Positions 43,777 through 52,419 of a DNA stretch of 64,000 nt are shown here, one piece after another. Numbering within the stretch: position 1 is the stretch's first letter; the number at the start of each line of letters is the position of its first letter. Origin of the DNA: Planococcus donghaensis MPA1U2. Its GTDB lineage: Bacteria > Bacillota > Bacilli > Bacillales_A > Planococcaceae. The notes beneath the pieces are model-generated. The model did no database searches, had not been told where the DNA came from, and saw nothing but the letters and a program-made list of their open reading frames with translations. The DNA is taken from the NCBI RefSeq assembly GCF_000189395.1, contig NZ_AEPB01000053.1, positions 1 to 64,000 on the forward strand, written 5' to 3'. The translations under genes and the position numbers were made by a program.

Positions 43777-44742
43777 ATGAAGTTGGAAGGTATTCATCAC
43801 GTTTCAGCGATAACAGCAAATGCGGTTGCCAACCATGATTTTTTTACTCGGATTCTTGGGTTGCGTTTAGTTAAAAAAACGGTCAATCAAGATAATCCCT
43901 CTTCTTATCATTTATTTTATGCGGATGCTGTTGGGACGCCGGGTACGGATATGACGTATTTTGATATCCCTATGGCAGGACGTACTTATCCCGGTGTATC
44001 AAGTATAAGTAATACGGCATTTCGTGTGAAAAACGTTGAGGCATTAGATTATTGGATAGATCGTTTTGAACGATTTAACGTACCTCATGGAAAAAAAGAG
44101 CAACGCTTTAACCGCTCGACTTTAACATTTCAAGATTTTGAAGGTTCTAGATTAATGTTAGTTGTAGACGATGGCAGTGGAATTGAATACGGCATTCCAT
44201 GGACAAAAAGTGGAGTTCCAGAAGATTTTGCGATTGTTGGATTAGGTCCCGTTAGGTTGACGGTTCGAAAAAGCGATAAAACGGTAGCTGTCTTAACTAC
44301 TGTTATGGGATTTGAACAAATTGGCGAATATCCATCAACTGTAGAGGGGCAAAAAGATATTTTAGTCTTTTCAACAGGAAATGGCGGTCCTGCTGGCGAA
44401 ATACATGTAGAAGAACGATCGGACCTTCCGCCAGAACGCCCTGGTAGAGGAAGTGTTCATCATGTTGCATTCCGTATCAAGACAGATGAAGAATATAGTA
44501 AATGGAATGAGCATTTGCGTGCAAATGGATTGATGACTTCAGGAGAAATCGATCGTCATTATTTTAAGGCTATTTACTTTAGAGAACCAAATGGAATTCT
44601 CTTTGAATTATCAACAGATGGGCCAGGGTTTGCAACAGACGAACCGATTGACCGCTTAGGAAATGGACTTGCGTTACCACCATTTTTAGAAGCAAAGCGC
44701 AGTCAAATCGAAGCATCTTTAAAACCATTGGACACCGAATAG
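43777..44742 (+). CDS. Ring-cleaving dioxygenase, VOC family (MhqO/MhqA-like)
   Basis: A 321-aa two-module vicinal-oxygen-chelate protein resembling the MhqA/MhqO hydroquinone dioxygenases that open quinone-type rings. GIHHVSAITANAVANHDFFT begins module one; a second His-containing module starts near VHHVAFRI (residue about 228), and IYFREPNGILFELSTDGPGF carries the last metal Glu. An MhqR operator sits in front, supporting induction by quinones. GGGAGGGG precedes ATG 43777. A small GNAT gene follows in the same operon. Confidence 0.88.
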   Translation: MKLEGIHHVSAITANAVANHDFFTRILGLRLVKKTVNQDNPSSYHLFYADAVGTPGTDMTYFDIPMAGRTYPGVSSISNTAFRVKNVEALDYWIDRFERFNVPHGKKEQRFNRSTLTFQDFEGSRLMLVVDDGSGIEYGIPWTKSGVPEDFAIVGLGPVRLTVRKSDKTVAVLTTVMGFEQIGEYPSTVEGQKDILVFSTGNGGPAGEIHVEERSDLPPERPGRGSVHHVAFRIKTDEEYSKWNEHLRANGLMTSGEIDRHYFKAIYFREPNGILFELSTDGPGFATDEPIDRLGNGLALPPFLEAKRSQIEASLKPLDTE

Positions 44743-44760
44743 AATAGGGGGAAATAGAAT

Positions 44761-45042
44761 ATGGATTTTCAATTAGTAGAATTAGGCAGTGATGAATTTG
44801 CTTATCGTCTTGAAGACGAAGGTGTGACAAAAGGTGAAATTGCTTGGACACAATTGGCCGATGTGATGGTCATTGAACATACATTTGTTGAAGAATCGTT
44901 ACGCCACCAAGGCTTGGCAAAAAAACTTTTAGACCAAACAGCAAACTTTGCTCGTGAACATGGATATAAAGTAGAACCTGTTTGTTCTTACGCAGTATCG
45001 GCTTTTGATCGTTACAACGACTATGATGACATTAAAATATAA
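44761..45042 (+). CDS. Small GNAT-type N-acetyltransferase (YjdJ-like)
   Basis: A 93-aa minimal GNAT domain of the Gcn5-related YjdJ class. The acetyl-CoA loop is ESLRHQGLAKKLLDQT and the C-terminal half reads KVEPVCSYAVSAFDRYNDY. Only 18 nt separate it from the dioxygenase gene, so it is likely in the MhqR-controlled operon. Substrate unknown. Confidence 0.85.
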   Translation: MDFQLVELGSDEFAYRLEDEGVTKGEIAWTQLADVMVIEHTFVEESLRHQGLAKKLLDQTANFAREHGYKVEPVCSYAVSAFDRYNDYDDIKI

Positions 45043-45054
45043 AAATAAACACAC

Positions 45055-45092
45055 AAAAAGCAATCCGCTATCAGTTGAGTGGATTGCTTTTG
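45055..45092 (+). terminator. Terminator of the mhqO-like operon
   Basis: AAAAGCAATCCGCT / AGTGGATTGCTTTT hairpin, one mismatch, with T residues. Confidence 0.82.
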
Positions 45093-45133
45093 CTAATGCT
45101 CTACTATGTAGTTTTTCATTGGTTACCTCCGTT

Positions 45134-45232
45134 TTAAATGGTTGTCATTAAGAAAACGATGGCTGTTAAAATTGAAGCTCCACCAACACCGTACATAAAA
45201 TCTGCCTGACTAAAAATTAGGTTTTTTTCCAT
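45134..45232 (-). CDS. Unrecognised 32-aa hydrophobic protein
   Basis: A short reading frame starting MEKNLIFSQADFMYGVGG and ending ILTAIVFLMTTI. The second half is one membrane helix. AGGGGAG lies 8 nt before ATG 45232, and an excellent sigma-B promoter sits 38-62 nt upstream of the start. I do not recognise the family. Coding is supported by the start signals and promoter, not by homology. Size and topology recall stress-linked miniproteins such as Prli42, but the sequence is not evidently similar. Confidence 0.6.
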   Translation of the reverse strand: MEKNLIFSQADFMYGVGGASILTAIVFLMTTI

Positions 45233-45269
45233 TATTTAGCTCCCCTTTCAAATCTTTGTTATTAATAAA

Positions 45270-45294
45270 GTACCCGCTTGAGAGCTCGTTAAAC
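45270..45294 (-). promoter_or_regulatory. Sigma-B promoter of the 32-aa gene
   Basis: Minus-strand GTTTAA (45289-45294), a 13-bp spacer and GGGTAC (45270-45275); eleven of twelve positions fit the consensus. Confidence 0.72.
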
Positions 45295-45382
45295 AGGTTT
45301 TATTAACTTTATTAAGGGAAAAGAAAAAGAAAGGCATTGTTTTGTTTTTCGAGTACAAAACTAACTAGAAGGGGTGAAAAGA

Positions 45383-45937
45383 ATGGTTCAGGAAACTGTA
45401 AATAGAGCAGGGGAAAAAGTTCTTGGTATTATTGGAATCGTCTTTAACATTTTAGCAATGGCATTCATCGGCTTTGCAATGGCCAGTTACTCAAGCACAC
45501 CAGAATTCCGACAATCGATTGAAGATGCAATTAGAGCAGATCCAACTATGGCAAATCCTGAAGATGTAGACAGGATAATGGATATGATGTCTTCAGGTTT
45601 TAATGTGATGGGTTGGGTTATGATTGCAGTGCTCGCACTTAGCACAGTGTTAGCAATTATTGCTATTGTAAATCTTCGCAAAAAAGGAAACGCATCTGCA
45701 GCAGGTGTCTTATTTATCTTGGCAGGTTTGTTTGCAGGATTGTTATCATTAACATCTATTCTATTTTATATAGCAGCTATCATGTGTTTCGTTCGTAAAC
45801 CGCGAGTGCAAAACAAACAAAGCTTGCGTGACGATGATTTCAAGTACCAAGAAGATGAATTTCATCGCAAAGAAGATTCGTTTAATAACGAACATACTAC
45901 GCACAAAGACGATGACACGCCCTATCGTCCGCTCTAA
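45383..45937 (+). CDS. DUF4064-like membrane protein
   Basis: A 184-aa membrane protein with three or four helices (residues about 18-38, 76-96, 103-135) and a highly charged cytoplasmic tail rich in Asp, Glu and His (DDDFKYQEDEFHRKED). The layout fits DUF4064 proteins of Bacillales; function unknown. ATG 45383 is used because GGGGTGA is 6 nt upstream. Confidence 0.7.
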   Translation: MVQETVNRAGEKVLGIIGIVFNILAMAFIGFAMASYSSTPEFRQSIEDAIRADPTMANPEDVDRIMDMMSSGFNVMGWVMIAVLALSTVLAIIAIVNLRKKGNASAAGVLFILAGLFAGLLSLTSILFYIAAIMCFVRKPRVQNKQSLRDDDFKYQEDEFHRKEDSFNNEHTTHKDDDTPYRPL

Positions 45938-45952
45938 AAATTTATGAGTTTT

Positions 45953-45985
45953 AAAAAAACCGCTACCTATAAGGTAGTGGTTTTT
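45953..45985. terminator. Bidirectional terminator DUF4064 / GNAT
   Basis: AAAAACCGCTACCT / AGGTAGTGGTTTTT hairpin between convergent genes. Confidence 0.85.
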
Positions 45986-46458
45986 AAATCGTAAACGTAT
46001 TTAACTGTTTGCAAAGGATGTCCTTCGAATAATTCTTCGAATTCTTCCAAGAACTGAAAGCCGTTTGCTTCATAAAAGTTACGGCCTTTCTTATTTTCGC
46101 TTTCAACGTAAACAAATAATTGGTTGCCGTTAAGTAAATGGCTTAAGCCAGTCGTGAACAGTTGTTTGCCATAACCAGAGCGTTGAAATTCAGGTTTCAT
46201 ATAAATCGCAATTAGTTCAGCATCGCCATCTTCATCTACTTTCGTGAAATTGGCGAAACCGACAGGCTCTCCTTCGTGTTCTGCAAGCAATATAATCGTT
46301 CTCTTTAAACGCATCTCCATCATAGGAGTAGAATATGATTTATCTAGAAAACTTTCTTGGACTGTAGAGGGAATGATTCCAGCGTATGTGTCATTCCAAC
46401 TAACTTTGGCAATTTCCTGAACAGATGTGATATCTGCGGATGTACCGGTGCGAATCAT
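45967..46458 (-). CDS. GNAT family N-acetyltransferase
   Basis: A 163-aa single-domain acetyltransferase. The acetyl-CoA motif is YMKPEFQRSGYGKQLF and the family end is YVESENKKGRNFYEANGFQF. ATG 46458 (MIRTGTSAD) follows AGAGGTGA; the frame extends upstream to 46515 without a ribosome site. The 3' end lies in the terminator. Substrate unknown. Confidence 0.85.
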   Translation of the reverse strand: MIRTGTSADITSVQEIAKVSWNDTYAGIIPSTVQESFLDKSYSTPMMEMRLKRTIILLAEHEGEPVGFANFTKVDEDGDAELIAIYMKPEFQRSGYGKQLFTTGLSHLLNGNQLFVYVESENKKGRNFYEANGFQFLEEFEELFEGHPLQTVKYVYDLKTTTL

Positions 46459-46552
46459 ACAATCACCTCTAAAATTCTTTATGCAATCATACCAAAAAAA
46501 AGGGGGAATAGCCACTAATGTAGAATAAGTAACAACAAAAGGGGGATGTAAT

Positions 46553-47005
46553 ATGGAGTGGAAGGTTTATCATTTTGAGGATTTAAGCACAAGACAATTA
46601 TACGATGTGCTTAAATTGCGTGTTGATGTGTTTGTGGTGGAGCAAAACTGCCCCTATCCAGAGTTGGATGGTTTGGATCAGCAATCGATTCATCTTGTAT
46701 GTAGTGAAAAGGAAGATGTGCTAGCTTATGCGCGTTTAGTGCCAGCTGGTGCCAAATATGAAGTGCCTTCTATAGGTCGTGTTATTGTACATAAAGATGC
46801 CAGAGGGCGTGGTTTGGCAAAAGAGTTGCTAGAGCGCAGTATTGATTATATTTCAAATGAATGGCATGCTGAGGCGATTAAACTGCAAGGGCAAGTTTAT
46901 CTACAGGAGTTTTACGAATCTTTTGGTTTTCAGCCGATATCAGAAAGCTATGACGAAGATGGCATTCCTCATGTAGATATGAAACGAACTCTTGTAGAAA
47001 TGTAA
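46553..47005 (+). CDS. GNAT acetyltransferase, ElaA family
   Basis: A 150-aa protein of the ElaA group of GNAT enzymes. YDVLKLRVDVFVVEQNCPYPELDGLD is the family hallmark region (seen in parts), and GRVIVHKDARGRGLAKELLE is the acetyl-CoA site. GGGGGATG lies before ATG 46553. Substrate unknown. Confidence 0.88.
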   Translation: MEWKVYHFEDLSTRQLYDVLKLRVDVFVVEQNCPYPELDGLDQQSIHLVCSEKEDVLAYARLVPAGAKYEVPSIGRVIVHKDARGRGLAKELLERSIDYISNEWHAEAIKLQGQVYLQEFYESFGFQPISESYDEDGIPHVDMKRTLVEM

Positions 47006-47026
47006 TGTCTTTGACATATAAAAAAG

Positions 47027-47052
47027 GATTAACAGCATAAATATTAGGGTAA
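47027..47052 (+). promoter_or_regulatory. Sigma-B promoter of the 130-aa stress-type gene
   Basis: GATTAA (47027-47032), a 14-bp spacer and GGGTAA (47047-47052); ten of twelve consensus positions fit. Confidence 0.65.
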
Positions 47053-47099
47053 ACATTGGTATTAGACAAATACGAAAACAGAAAAAGGAGTGCTGCAAA

Positions 47100-47492
47100 A
47101 TGGCAAGAGGAAGAGGTCTCCTAATGGCAGGTTTAGCTGCCGGAGCATATGCATATTTTAAAAATCCTGAAAACCGTGAAAAAGCCACTAAGGCTTTTAA
47201 TGATGCGAAAGTGAAGGTGAACTCTTATATGGAATCACAAAACCTAGATAAGTCAGAAAACACAAATCCAAATCCGGATAAACCATCAGACGCTTTGCAA
47301 GATCCACAAGAAGATATGGTTGCAGAAGGTGGAGCAACAACGACTATTCAATATTACAATGAGCAACAACAAAAGAAAAAAGAAACAGATTCAGAAGATG
47401 TAAAGCTATCATCAAATGACGTTAGTGAAGAAAAAGCTGAAAATACGGATTCTGCAACTCCAGAAAACAAAGTAAATACGGATAATTTATAA
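47100..47492 (+). CDS. Hypothetical protein, YtxH-like layout
   Basis: A 130-aa protein with a short hydrophobic N-terminus (GLLMAGLAAGAYAYF, residues about 5-20), then a long polar, likely disordered tail rich in Asn, Asp, Glu and Lys. This layout is like YtxH-type general stress proteins, but the family match is uncertain. AAAAGGAG precedes ATG 47100. A sigma-B-like promoter upstream supports a stress role. Confidence 0.7.
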   Translation: MARGRGLLMAGLAAGAYAYFKNPENREKATKAFNDAKVKVNSYMESQNLDKSENTNPNPDKPSDALQDPQEDMVAEGGATTTIQYYNEQQQKKKETDSEDVKLSSNDVSEEKAENTDSATPENKVNTDNL

Positions 47493-47524
47493 GAAAAAGG
47501 ATGGTCTTTGACCATCCTTTTTTG
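47493..47524. terminator. Bidirectional terminator after the 130-aa gene
   Basis: AAAAGGATGGTC / GACCATCCTTTT hairpin flanked by A and T runs, between convergent genes. Confidence 0.82.
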
Positions 47525-47531
47525 CTGCTAT

Positions 47532-48659
47532 TCATTTTTTAGAAGTCAGTCCATTTGTACTGGCTGCAATAAGTAATAAGGACCCACTAACGATAAATCC
47601 TTGATTGGGGTTTAGTGCTAGAACGCCAGTAATACCAGAACCGACAACAACCCCCGCAGAGAAAAATGCATAAAAATAACCGTAAGAACGTCCACGGGAA
47701 GCGGTGTTAGTTGAATCAATCAAAATAGAGTTGATAGAAGGAAATAATAAGGCAAAGCCTAGTCCGTAGGTACACATGCCGATATACAGTAAGGGTTCAG
47801 TTGATACTGCGCTTAAGTAGAATAAGGAAGTGCCCATGACTGCGAATCCTGCGATCAATGTATAAATCGGTTTAACAAGATCGAAAATACGATTGACTGG
47901 AAGCAAGAATACCAATATAGCAGAAATTCCGAATGCACTTAACAATAAGCCACTGAGTTGAGATTCCAAACTGAGTGCTTCAACTTTAAGTGGGAGCATA
48001 TAAGCTAAAACCCCTTGGGAGAACATCAAGAAAAAAGCACCTGAAAAAGAACGAAGCAAGCCAACGTTTCTCAAGATATCCGTTAAAGAAGAAGGATTTT
48101 TAGTAGAGCTTTCTTTTTTTACAAGCGTTTGGCGCAAGAGCAAAAATGCGGCGAGACCAATAGAAAAGATTAAAATCCCGGTTAACAGCATCGTTTCTGG
48201 AACACTGTTACGGCTTGTGTAAATTGCTCCATACGCAGGACCCAGAATGGCTGCTAAACCAATAAATGCACCGGATACTGCAGATTCTTTCCCGCGCTTT
48301 TCCGATTTTGTTCTGTTGGCTAAGTAAGTAAAAGCGGCGGGAACTGTTAAACCGGCTGCGAGACCGTGAAGAAATCGTACTGCTAACAAACTATAAGAAT
48401 CACCAATTAACGAATAGCTAAATAGCGTGACACTTGTTGATAATAAGCCAATCACTAAAATGGCAAAGGGACCTTTGCGATCTGAGAAAATTCCTGAAAG
48501 GATATTGCCGAACGTATTAGATAACGAATACATGCCGACCGCTAACCCGGCGATAAAAGGACTTGCGCCTAGCGATACCGCGTAAGGACTTATAATGGGA
48601 AGCTGTGCAAACAAGTCAAAGAAAGAAAAAAAGATAATAAGGTAAATAAAAATACGCAA
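47532..48659 (-). CDS. MFS transporter
   Basis: A 375-aa major facilitator permease, about twelve membrane segments, with GIFSDRKGPF at the loop between helices 2 and 3 and FLHGLAAGLTVPAAFTYLA in helix 4-5. It resembles drug/multi-substrate efflux pumps; substrate unknown. The start is uncertain: TTG 48659 (MRIFIYL) has GGAA upstream, while the frame begins with TTG 48683 (24 nt longer). No ATG fits. Confidence 0.8.
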   Translation of the reverse strand: MRIFIYLIIFFSFFDLFAQLPIISPYAVSLGASPFIAGLAVGMYSLSNTFGNILSGIFSDRKGPFAILVIGLLSTSVTLFSYSLIGDSYSLLAVRFLHGLAAGLTVPAAFTYLANRTKSEKRGKESAVSGAFIGLAAILGPAYGAIYTSRNSVPETMLLTGILIFSIGLAAFLLLRQTLVKKESSTKNPSSLTDILRNVGLLRSFSGAFFLMFSQGVLAYMLPLKVEALSLESQLSGLLLSAFGISAILVFLLPVNRIFDLVKPIYTLIAGFAVMGTSLFYLSAVSTEPLLYIGMCTYGLGFALLFPSINSILIDSTNTASRGRSYGYFYAFFSAGVVVGSGITGVLALNPNQGFIVSGSLLLIAASTNGLTSKK

Positions 48660-48767
48660 GACAGTTCCTACTTTCCTAAACAAATTGCAGTTTTTTGGGT
48701 TTGTTCACCCTGATGTAGGGGGAAAGACAGCTATAGTTGCTTATATTATACCATCGGAGGTCTTATG

Positions 48768-49664
48768 ATGAAAAAAGCCATGTTTATATTAAATCCATCG
48801 TCGGGAAAAGAACGTGCTTCTGAGTACCGTGGACAAGTAGAAGAAACGCTTGCCTCAATGGGATACGAAGTAGATACAAGAGAAACAGAAAAAGAAAAAG
48901 ATGCTACAAATTTTGCAACAGAAGCTTGCGAAAAGGAATATGATTTCATTGTAGCAATGGGAGGAGACGGCACCATTAACGAAGCTGTCTCGGGGATAGC
49001 GGAACAGCCACATGAACCTTTGTTTTCATTAATCCCGCTGGGCACCGTTAATGATTTTGCGCGCGCTTTAGGAATTTCTTTAGATCCACCTGAAGCAATT
49101 GAAGCACTCAAAACAGGTTATGAAAAACGAGTGGATATTGCTAAAGTTGGTGATCACTACTTTATGAATATATTAGCAATCGGAGATGTAGCTGAATCCA
49201 CATATGACGTAGATCCTGAGAAGAAAACCAAATTAGGAGCGTTAGCTTACTTCATCGAAGGAGTAAAAGCGATCTCTAATGACACTGAGACGTTTTTTGA
49301 AGTTGAACATGATCATGGAATATGGTCTGGTGAAGCGAAATTGATATTAGTCGCATTAACTAATTCGGTAGGCGGATTTGAAAAGTTGGCTCCAGAAGCT
49401 TTAACAGACGATGGATTGTTGCATCTTTATATCGTGAAAAATGCAGCTTTACCCGGATTTCTACGAATAGCTACGTCGGTCATCAGAGGGAAATTAGAAG
49501 AAGACCCAGCTGTTGAGGTAGTTCACACAACAAGAATTTCTATCAAAACAAACGAACCTTTATCTAGTAATATTGATGGGGATGAAGGGTGTACAACTCC
49601 GTTTGTAATTGATATTTTACCTCGTCATATTCGTGCGCTCATTCCACCGGATAAAGAGGAATAA
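48768..49664 (+). CDS. Diacylglycerol/lipid kinase, DagK family
   Basis: A 298-aa YegS/DagK-type lipid kinase that phosphorylates diacylglycerol or a related lipid, recycling lipids at the membrane. The nucleotide motif is MGGDGTINEAVSG (residues about 64-76), preceded by FILNPSSGKE. SSNIDGDEG near residue 268 is the second conserved motif. Two ATGs are adjacent; 48768 is 7 nt after CGGAGG and is preferred. Divergent from the MFS gene. Confidence 0.88.
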   Translation: MKKAMFILNPSSGKERASEYRGQVEETLASMGYEVDTRETEKEKDATNFATEACEKEYDFIVAMGGDGTINEAVSGIAEQPHEPLFSLIPLGTVNDFARALGISLDPPEAIEALKTGYEKRVDIAKVGDHYFMNILAIGDVAESTYDVDPEKKTKLGALAYFIEGVKAISNDTETFFEVEHDHGIWSGEAKLILVALTNSVGGFEKLAPEALTDDGLLHLYIVKNAALPGFLRIATSVIRGKLEEDPAVEVVHTTRISIKTNEPLSSNIDGDEGCTTPFVIDILPRHIRALIPPDKEE

Positions 49665-49985
49665 CGGCATTTTCTTTTCGCCATTCTGTATGACAAACCA
49701 AATATACCGCGGGGCTGGCAATCTGTTTGCTGGGGTTTACATTGTTTTCCTGTTAAAATTAAGTTGTATAAAGTAATAATGAAACTTTTACCCATTGAAA
49801 TCGTCTGATATAGTATAAATTTTGTATTAAAACATTACTGAAGGCATATGGTTGAGAAAATATTCATAGAGCAAATGACACAAAAAAAATACAAAAATAG
49901 CAGTTTTACTCTATTATTTCGTCTTATTTCAGTATATAGTTGAAATAATGTCGGAAAAACTTGTACAAAGAAAGACGGGGAAAAC
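49665..49985. other. Intergenic, 321 bp
   Basis: A/T-rich region upstream of the AraC regulator. No credible ORF, operator or terminator was recognised. One TATAGTATA-like sequence near 49810 could be a -10 but no good -35 accompanies it. Confidence 0.45.
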
Positions 49986-50771
49986 ATGAATATTATCACT
50001 GCACCAACTATCCAAGAAACTATTTCCAAAATTTTTATGAATGAAACAGAAAATTTAAATCAAATTGATGGTTTGGATAAATTTTTTGAAGTTGAGACAC
50101 AATTAATGTACGAAATTCACCACCTGGAAAAAGAGCGTGCTAAAGAGACGTTGAGAGAATTGATTGATATGTTGTCACTTCGTTCAGAAAAGAATATCAT
50201 TCGATCTATTCGCAACTATTACATTATCTTGTCTTCTGTTATGGCAAGAAAACTTTATGAGATGCGCGTACCACCTAAAAAAGCATTTGCTTTTAACGCT
50301 GCTTGTGTGGAATTAGTAGATAAACACATGAATGATTCAGAATTTATGTTTGTTGCAGACGAATTGATTGAGTTTTTTGTATCGATTATTTCGGAACGCA
50401 AGCAGCCTTCTTTTGGTCATCAAACCGTTAACAAAGTGGTAATCTACATCAACGATGAAGTAGAGCGCGATTTATCGGTCGAGGAGATTGCTAAGCATTT
50501 CAATATTTCTACAAGTCATTTATCGCGCATCTTTAGAGAACATGCTGGGATTACGCTTGTTGAATACTTGAATGTCCGCCGAGTAGAAGAATCACAATAT
50601 TATCTTCGTCACTCGGACAAAGGCATTTCAGAGATCTCTAAGCAATTTCATTTCTGCAATCAAAGTTACTTTACGCGAATCTTTAAAAAGTATACGGAAG
50701 TCACGCCAAAACAATTTCGTGACAGTCAGCACATTCCGTATTTCCGTTATACATTACCAAACGCTAAGTAA
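49986..50771 (+). CDS. AraC family transcriptional regulator
   Basis: A 261-aa regulator. The C-terminal 100 residues carry the two helix-turn-helix motifs (LSVEEIAKHFNISTSHLSRIF and ISEISKQFHFCNQSYFTRIF in parts) and the signature ending YTEVTPKQFRDS. The N-terminal 155 residues are helical with no recognised ligand-binding cupin, so the inducer is unknown. ACGGGGAA lies upstream of ATG 49986. Target genes are not evident next to it. Confidence 0.88.
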   Translation: MNIITAPTIQETISKIFMNETENLNQIDGLDKFFEVETQLMYEIHHLEKERAKETLRELIDMLSLRSEKNIIRSIRNYYIILSSVMARKLYEMRVPPKKAFAFNAACVELVDKHMNDSEFMFVADELIEFFVSIISERKQPSFGHQTVNKVVIYINDEVERDLSVEEIAKHFNISTSHLSRIFREHAGITLVEYLNVRRVEESQYYLRHSDKGISEISKQFHFCNQSYFTRIFKKYTEVTPKQFRDSQHIPYFRYTLPNAK

Positions 50772-50797
50772 GGAGAAGAAATTCTCCTTTTTTTTTG
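50770..50797 (+). terminator. Terminator of the araC-type gene
   Basis: AAGGAGAA / TTCTCCTT hairpin followed by nine T. Confidence 0.85.
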
Positions 50798-50878
50798 ATT
50801 TTTTTATTGGTATACTATTGAGAGATGCCGTAATTTTGTCACAAAAATGAAAAAAATTATCCGTGTTCTCTTCATGGA

Positions 50879-50907
50879 TTGAATTTTGTTCTGCTTATCG
50901 TTATACT
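50879..50907 (+). promoter_or_regulatory. Promoter of yidC
   Basis: -35 TTGAAT (50879-50884) and -10 TATACT (50902-50907), 17 bp apart. The resulting leader is short, leaving no room for a MifM-like sensor peptide. Confidence 0.72.
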
Positions 50908-50940
50908 TCATAGTAGCTAAAAAAGGTGAAGGTGACTAAA

Positions 50941-51723
50941 TTGAAAAAGAAAATTACATTATTAATGATGATGGCATTAGCCGTTGTTTTGTTGAGTGGA
51001 TGTTCAGCTGTAGAAAACAAAGAAGGTATGTTTTATACTGTTTTTGTTAAACCATTTGACGTATCACTGAATTATTTAGGTGACTTATTTGGTGGGAGTT
51101 ATGGCTTAGCGATTGTAGTTATTACCATTATTATTCGTTTAGTATTAATGCCGTTTATGCTACGTACATATAAACGTCAGCAAGGGATGAAAGTCAAAAT
51201 GGATGCGATGCGTCCTGAAATGGAAGATATCCAAAAGCGTTTGAAAGAAACGAAAGACAAAGAAGAACAAATGAAGTTGCAACAAGAAATGATGGGTCTT
51301 TACAAAAAGCACGAAGTAAACCCATTGAACATGGGATGTTTGCCGGTTGTTATCCAAATGCCGATTATTATGGGTCTGTATTTTGCCATTTTGCATTCAC
51401 CGGATGTTCAAGCACACGAATTCTTGTGGTTTAGCCTAGGTTCACCGGATATCATCATGACGTTGATTGCTGGAGCGGTTTATTTCTTCCAAGCAAAAGT
51501 ATCGTTATGGACGATGCCAGAACAACAACAAAAGCAGATGAAGTTGTTTATTTACATTTCACCGATTATGATCATGTTCATTTCATTTACATCGATGGCG
51601 GCTTTACCGGTTTACTGGACAGTCGGAGGGATTTTGTTGATCATCCAAACCTTTATCGGTCGTAAATTTTATTCGAATCATCCAGAAAAAGCACTTGAGT
51701 CAGTAGAAGAGAAAAAAGAATAA
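50941..51723 (+). CDS. yidC: Membrane protein insertase YidC/OxaA
   Basis: A 260-aa YidC-type insertase that places proteins in the membrane with or without Sec. The N-terminus is a lipoprotein signal with lipobox LLSGC (Cys22), as in Bacillales SpoIIIJ/YqjG. The conserved groove Arg is in IIIRLVLMPFMLRTY; five core helices and a basic tail follow. Length and layout are nearer YqjG/SpoIIIJ than the long proteobacterial form. TTG 50941 follows AAGGTGA; GTG 50926 in frame is less likely. Confidence 0.92.
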   Translation: MKKKITLLMMMALAVVLLSGCSAVENKEGMFYTVFVKPFDVSLNYLGDLFGGSYGLAIVVITIIIRLVLMPFMLRTYKRQQGMKVKMDAMRPEMEDIQKRLKETKDKEEQMKLQQEMMGLYKKHEVNPLNMGCLPVVIQMPIIMGLYFAILHSPDVQAHEFLWFSLGSPDIIMTLIAGAVYFFQAKVSLWTMPEQQQKQMKLFIYISPIMIMFISFTSMAALPVYWTVGGILLIIQTFIGRKFYSNHPEKALESVEEKKE

Positions 51724-51728
51724 TGGTG

Positions 51729-51756
51729 AGCCGGCAATTGTTGCCGGCTTTCTTTT
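51729..51756 (+). terminator. Terminator of yidC
   Basis: AGCCGGCAA / TTGCCGGCT hairpin followed by T-rich sequence. Confidence 0.85.
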
Positions 51757-51772
51757 TATGGGGGATGTTTAG

Positions 51773-52018
51773 ATGAATATGAAATTAGTGCAAGGTGTGA
51801 TAATTGCTCTTTTGAGCGTAACGTCACTTACTTGTTTAATATTTGGTTATTTAGAAGTGGCCGTACTGTTTATGACTGTGCTTTTCGCCATGACAAATAG
51901 CTTTCGCTATCGCCAGATGAAAGCGCAAGGTATGCACCGAGAAGCAAAGTGGATGTTCGGAATGTCCGTCACTTTTGGGGTATTGTTCTTTGTCGTGTTA
52001 GCCACTATTCTGTTTTAA
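51773..52018 (+). CDS. Small hypothetical membrane protein (81 aa)
   Basis: An 81-aa protein with three predicted membrane helices (residues about 5-25, 27-45, 60-80) and a short charged loop RYRQMKAQGMHREAKW. Not recognised. GGGGGATG lies before ATG 51773. It begins 16 nt after the yidC terminator and ends at a bidirectional terminator. Confidence 0.72.
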   Translation: MNMKLVQGVIIALLSVTSLTCLIFGYLEVAVLFMTVLFAMTNSFRYRQMKAQGMHREAKWMFGMSVTFGVLFFVVLATILF

Positions 52019-52022
52019 AAGT

Positions 52023-52059
52023 AAAAGCACAATCTCTTTTATAGAGATTGTGCTTTTTG
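52023..52059. terminator. Bidirectional terminator with a stop codon inside
   Basis: AAAAGCACAATCTCT / AGAGATTGTGCTTTT hairpin. The minus-strand 37-aa frame ends inside its loop. Confidence 0.82.
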
Positions 52060-52152
52060 TGTGTATTCATATTTTTCTTTCATGCGTTCTTCAAGTAATG
52101 TATCCAATTGACTCATCAATGCTTGAATATCATTTTCAGATATTTGATTCAC
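52039..52152 (-). CDS. Unrecognised 37-aa hydrophilic protein
   Basis: A minus-strand frame from GTG 52152 to TAA at 52039. It begins MNQISENDIQALMSQL and ends YTQKAQSL; the whole is charged and likely one amphipathic helix. AAGGAG lies 9 nt before the GTG. Only ribosome site, codon appearance and placement directly against a terminator support it. No family recognised. Confidence 0.5.
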   Translation of the reverse strand: MNQISENDIQALMSQLDTLLEERMKEKYEYTQKAQSL

Positions 52153-52419
52153 TGTCGACAGCTCCTTAGGTGTTTATACACAGTTATTCGAAGTGGAATT
52201 GGATTTATGGGGGTATTTAGTTTTGAAAGCTAAATTTATTTTAAGGGTCTAATGTAATTGGTGAAGGGAATACTAGAATATAAGCGAGACGATAAATTAA
52301 TGCTAAAAAACAGGTTGAAATTTCATGCGAATTTTAAAAGAGAATGGCATAGGTTAACAAAGAATTTCAATCATAGAAATGGTAGAATAAGAAAGATATC
52401 AATAGAAGGAAGGCTTACG

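Noticed and set aside
50847-50882. Short frame MKKIIRVLFMD upstream of yidC as a MifM-like leader
   Set aside because: It has no ribosome site, is only 11 codons, and lies upstream of the best yidC promoter, so it would not be in the transcript.
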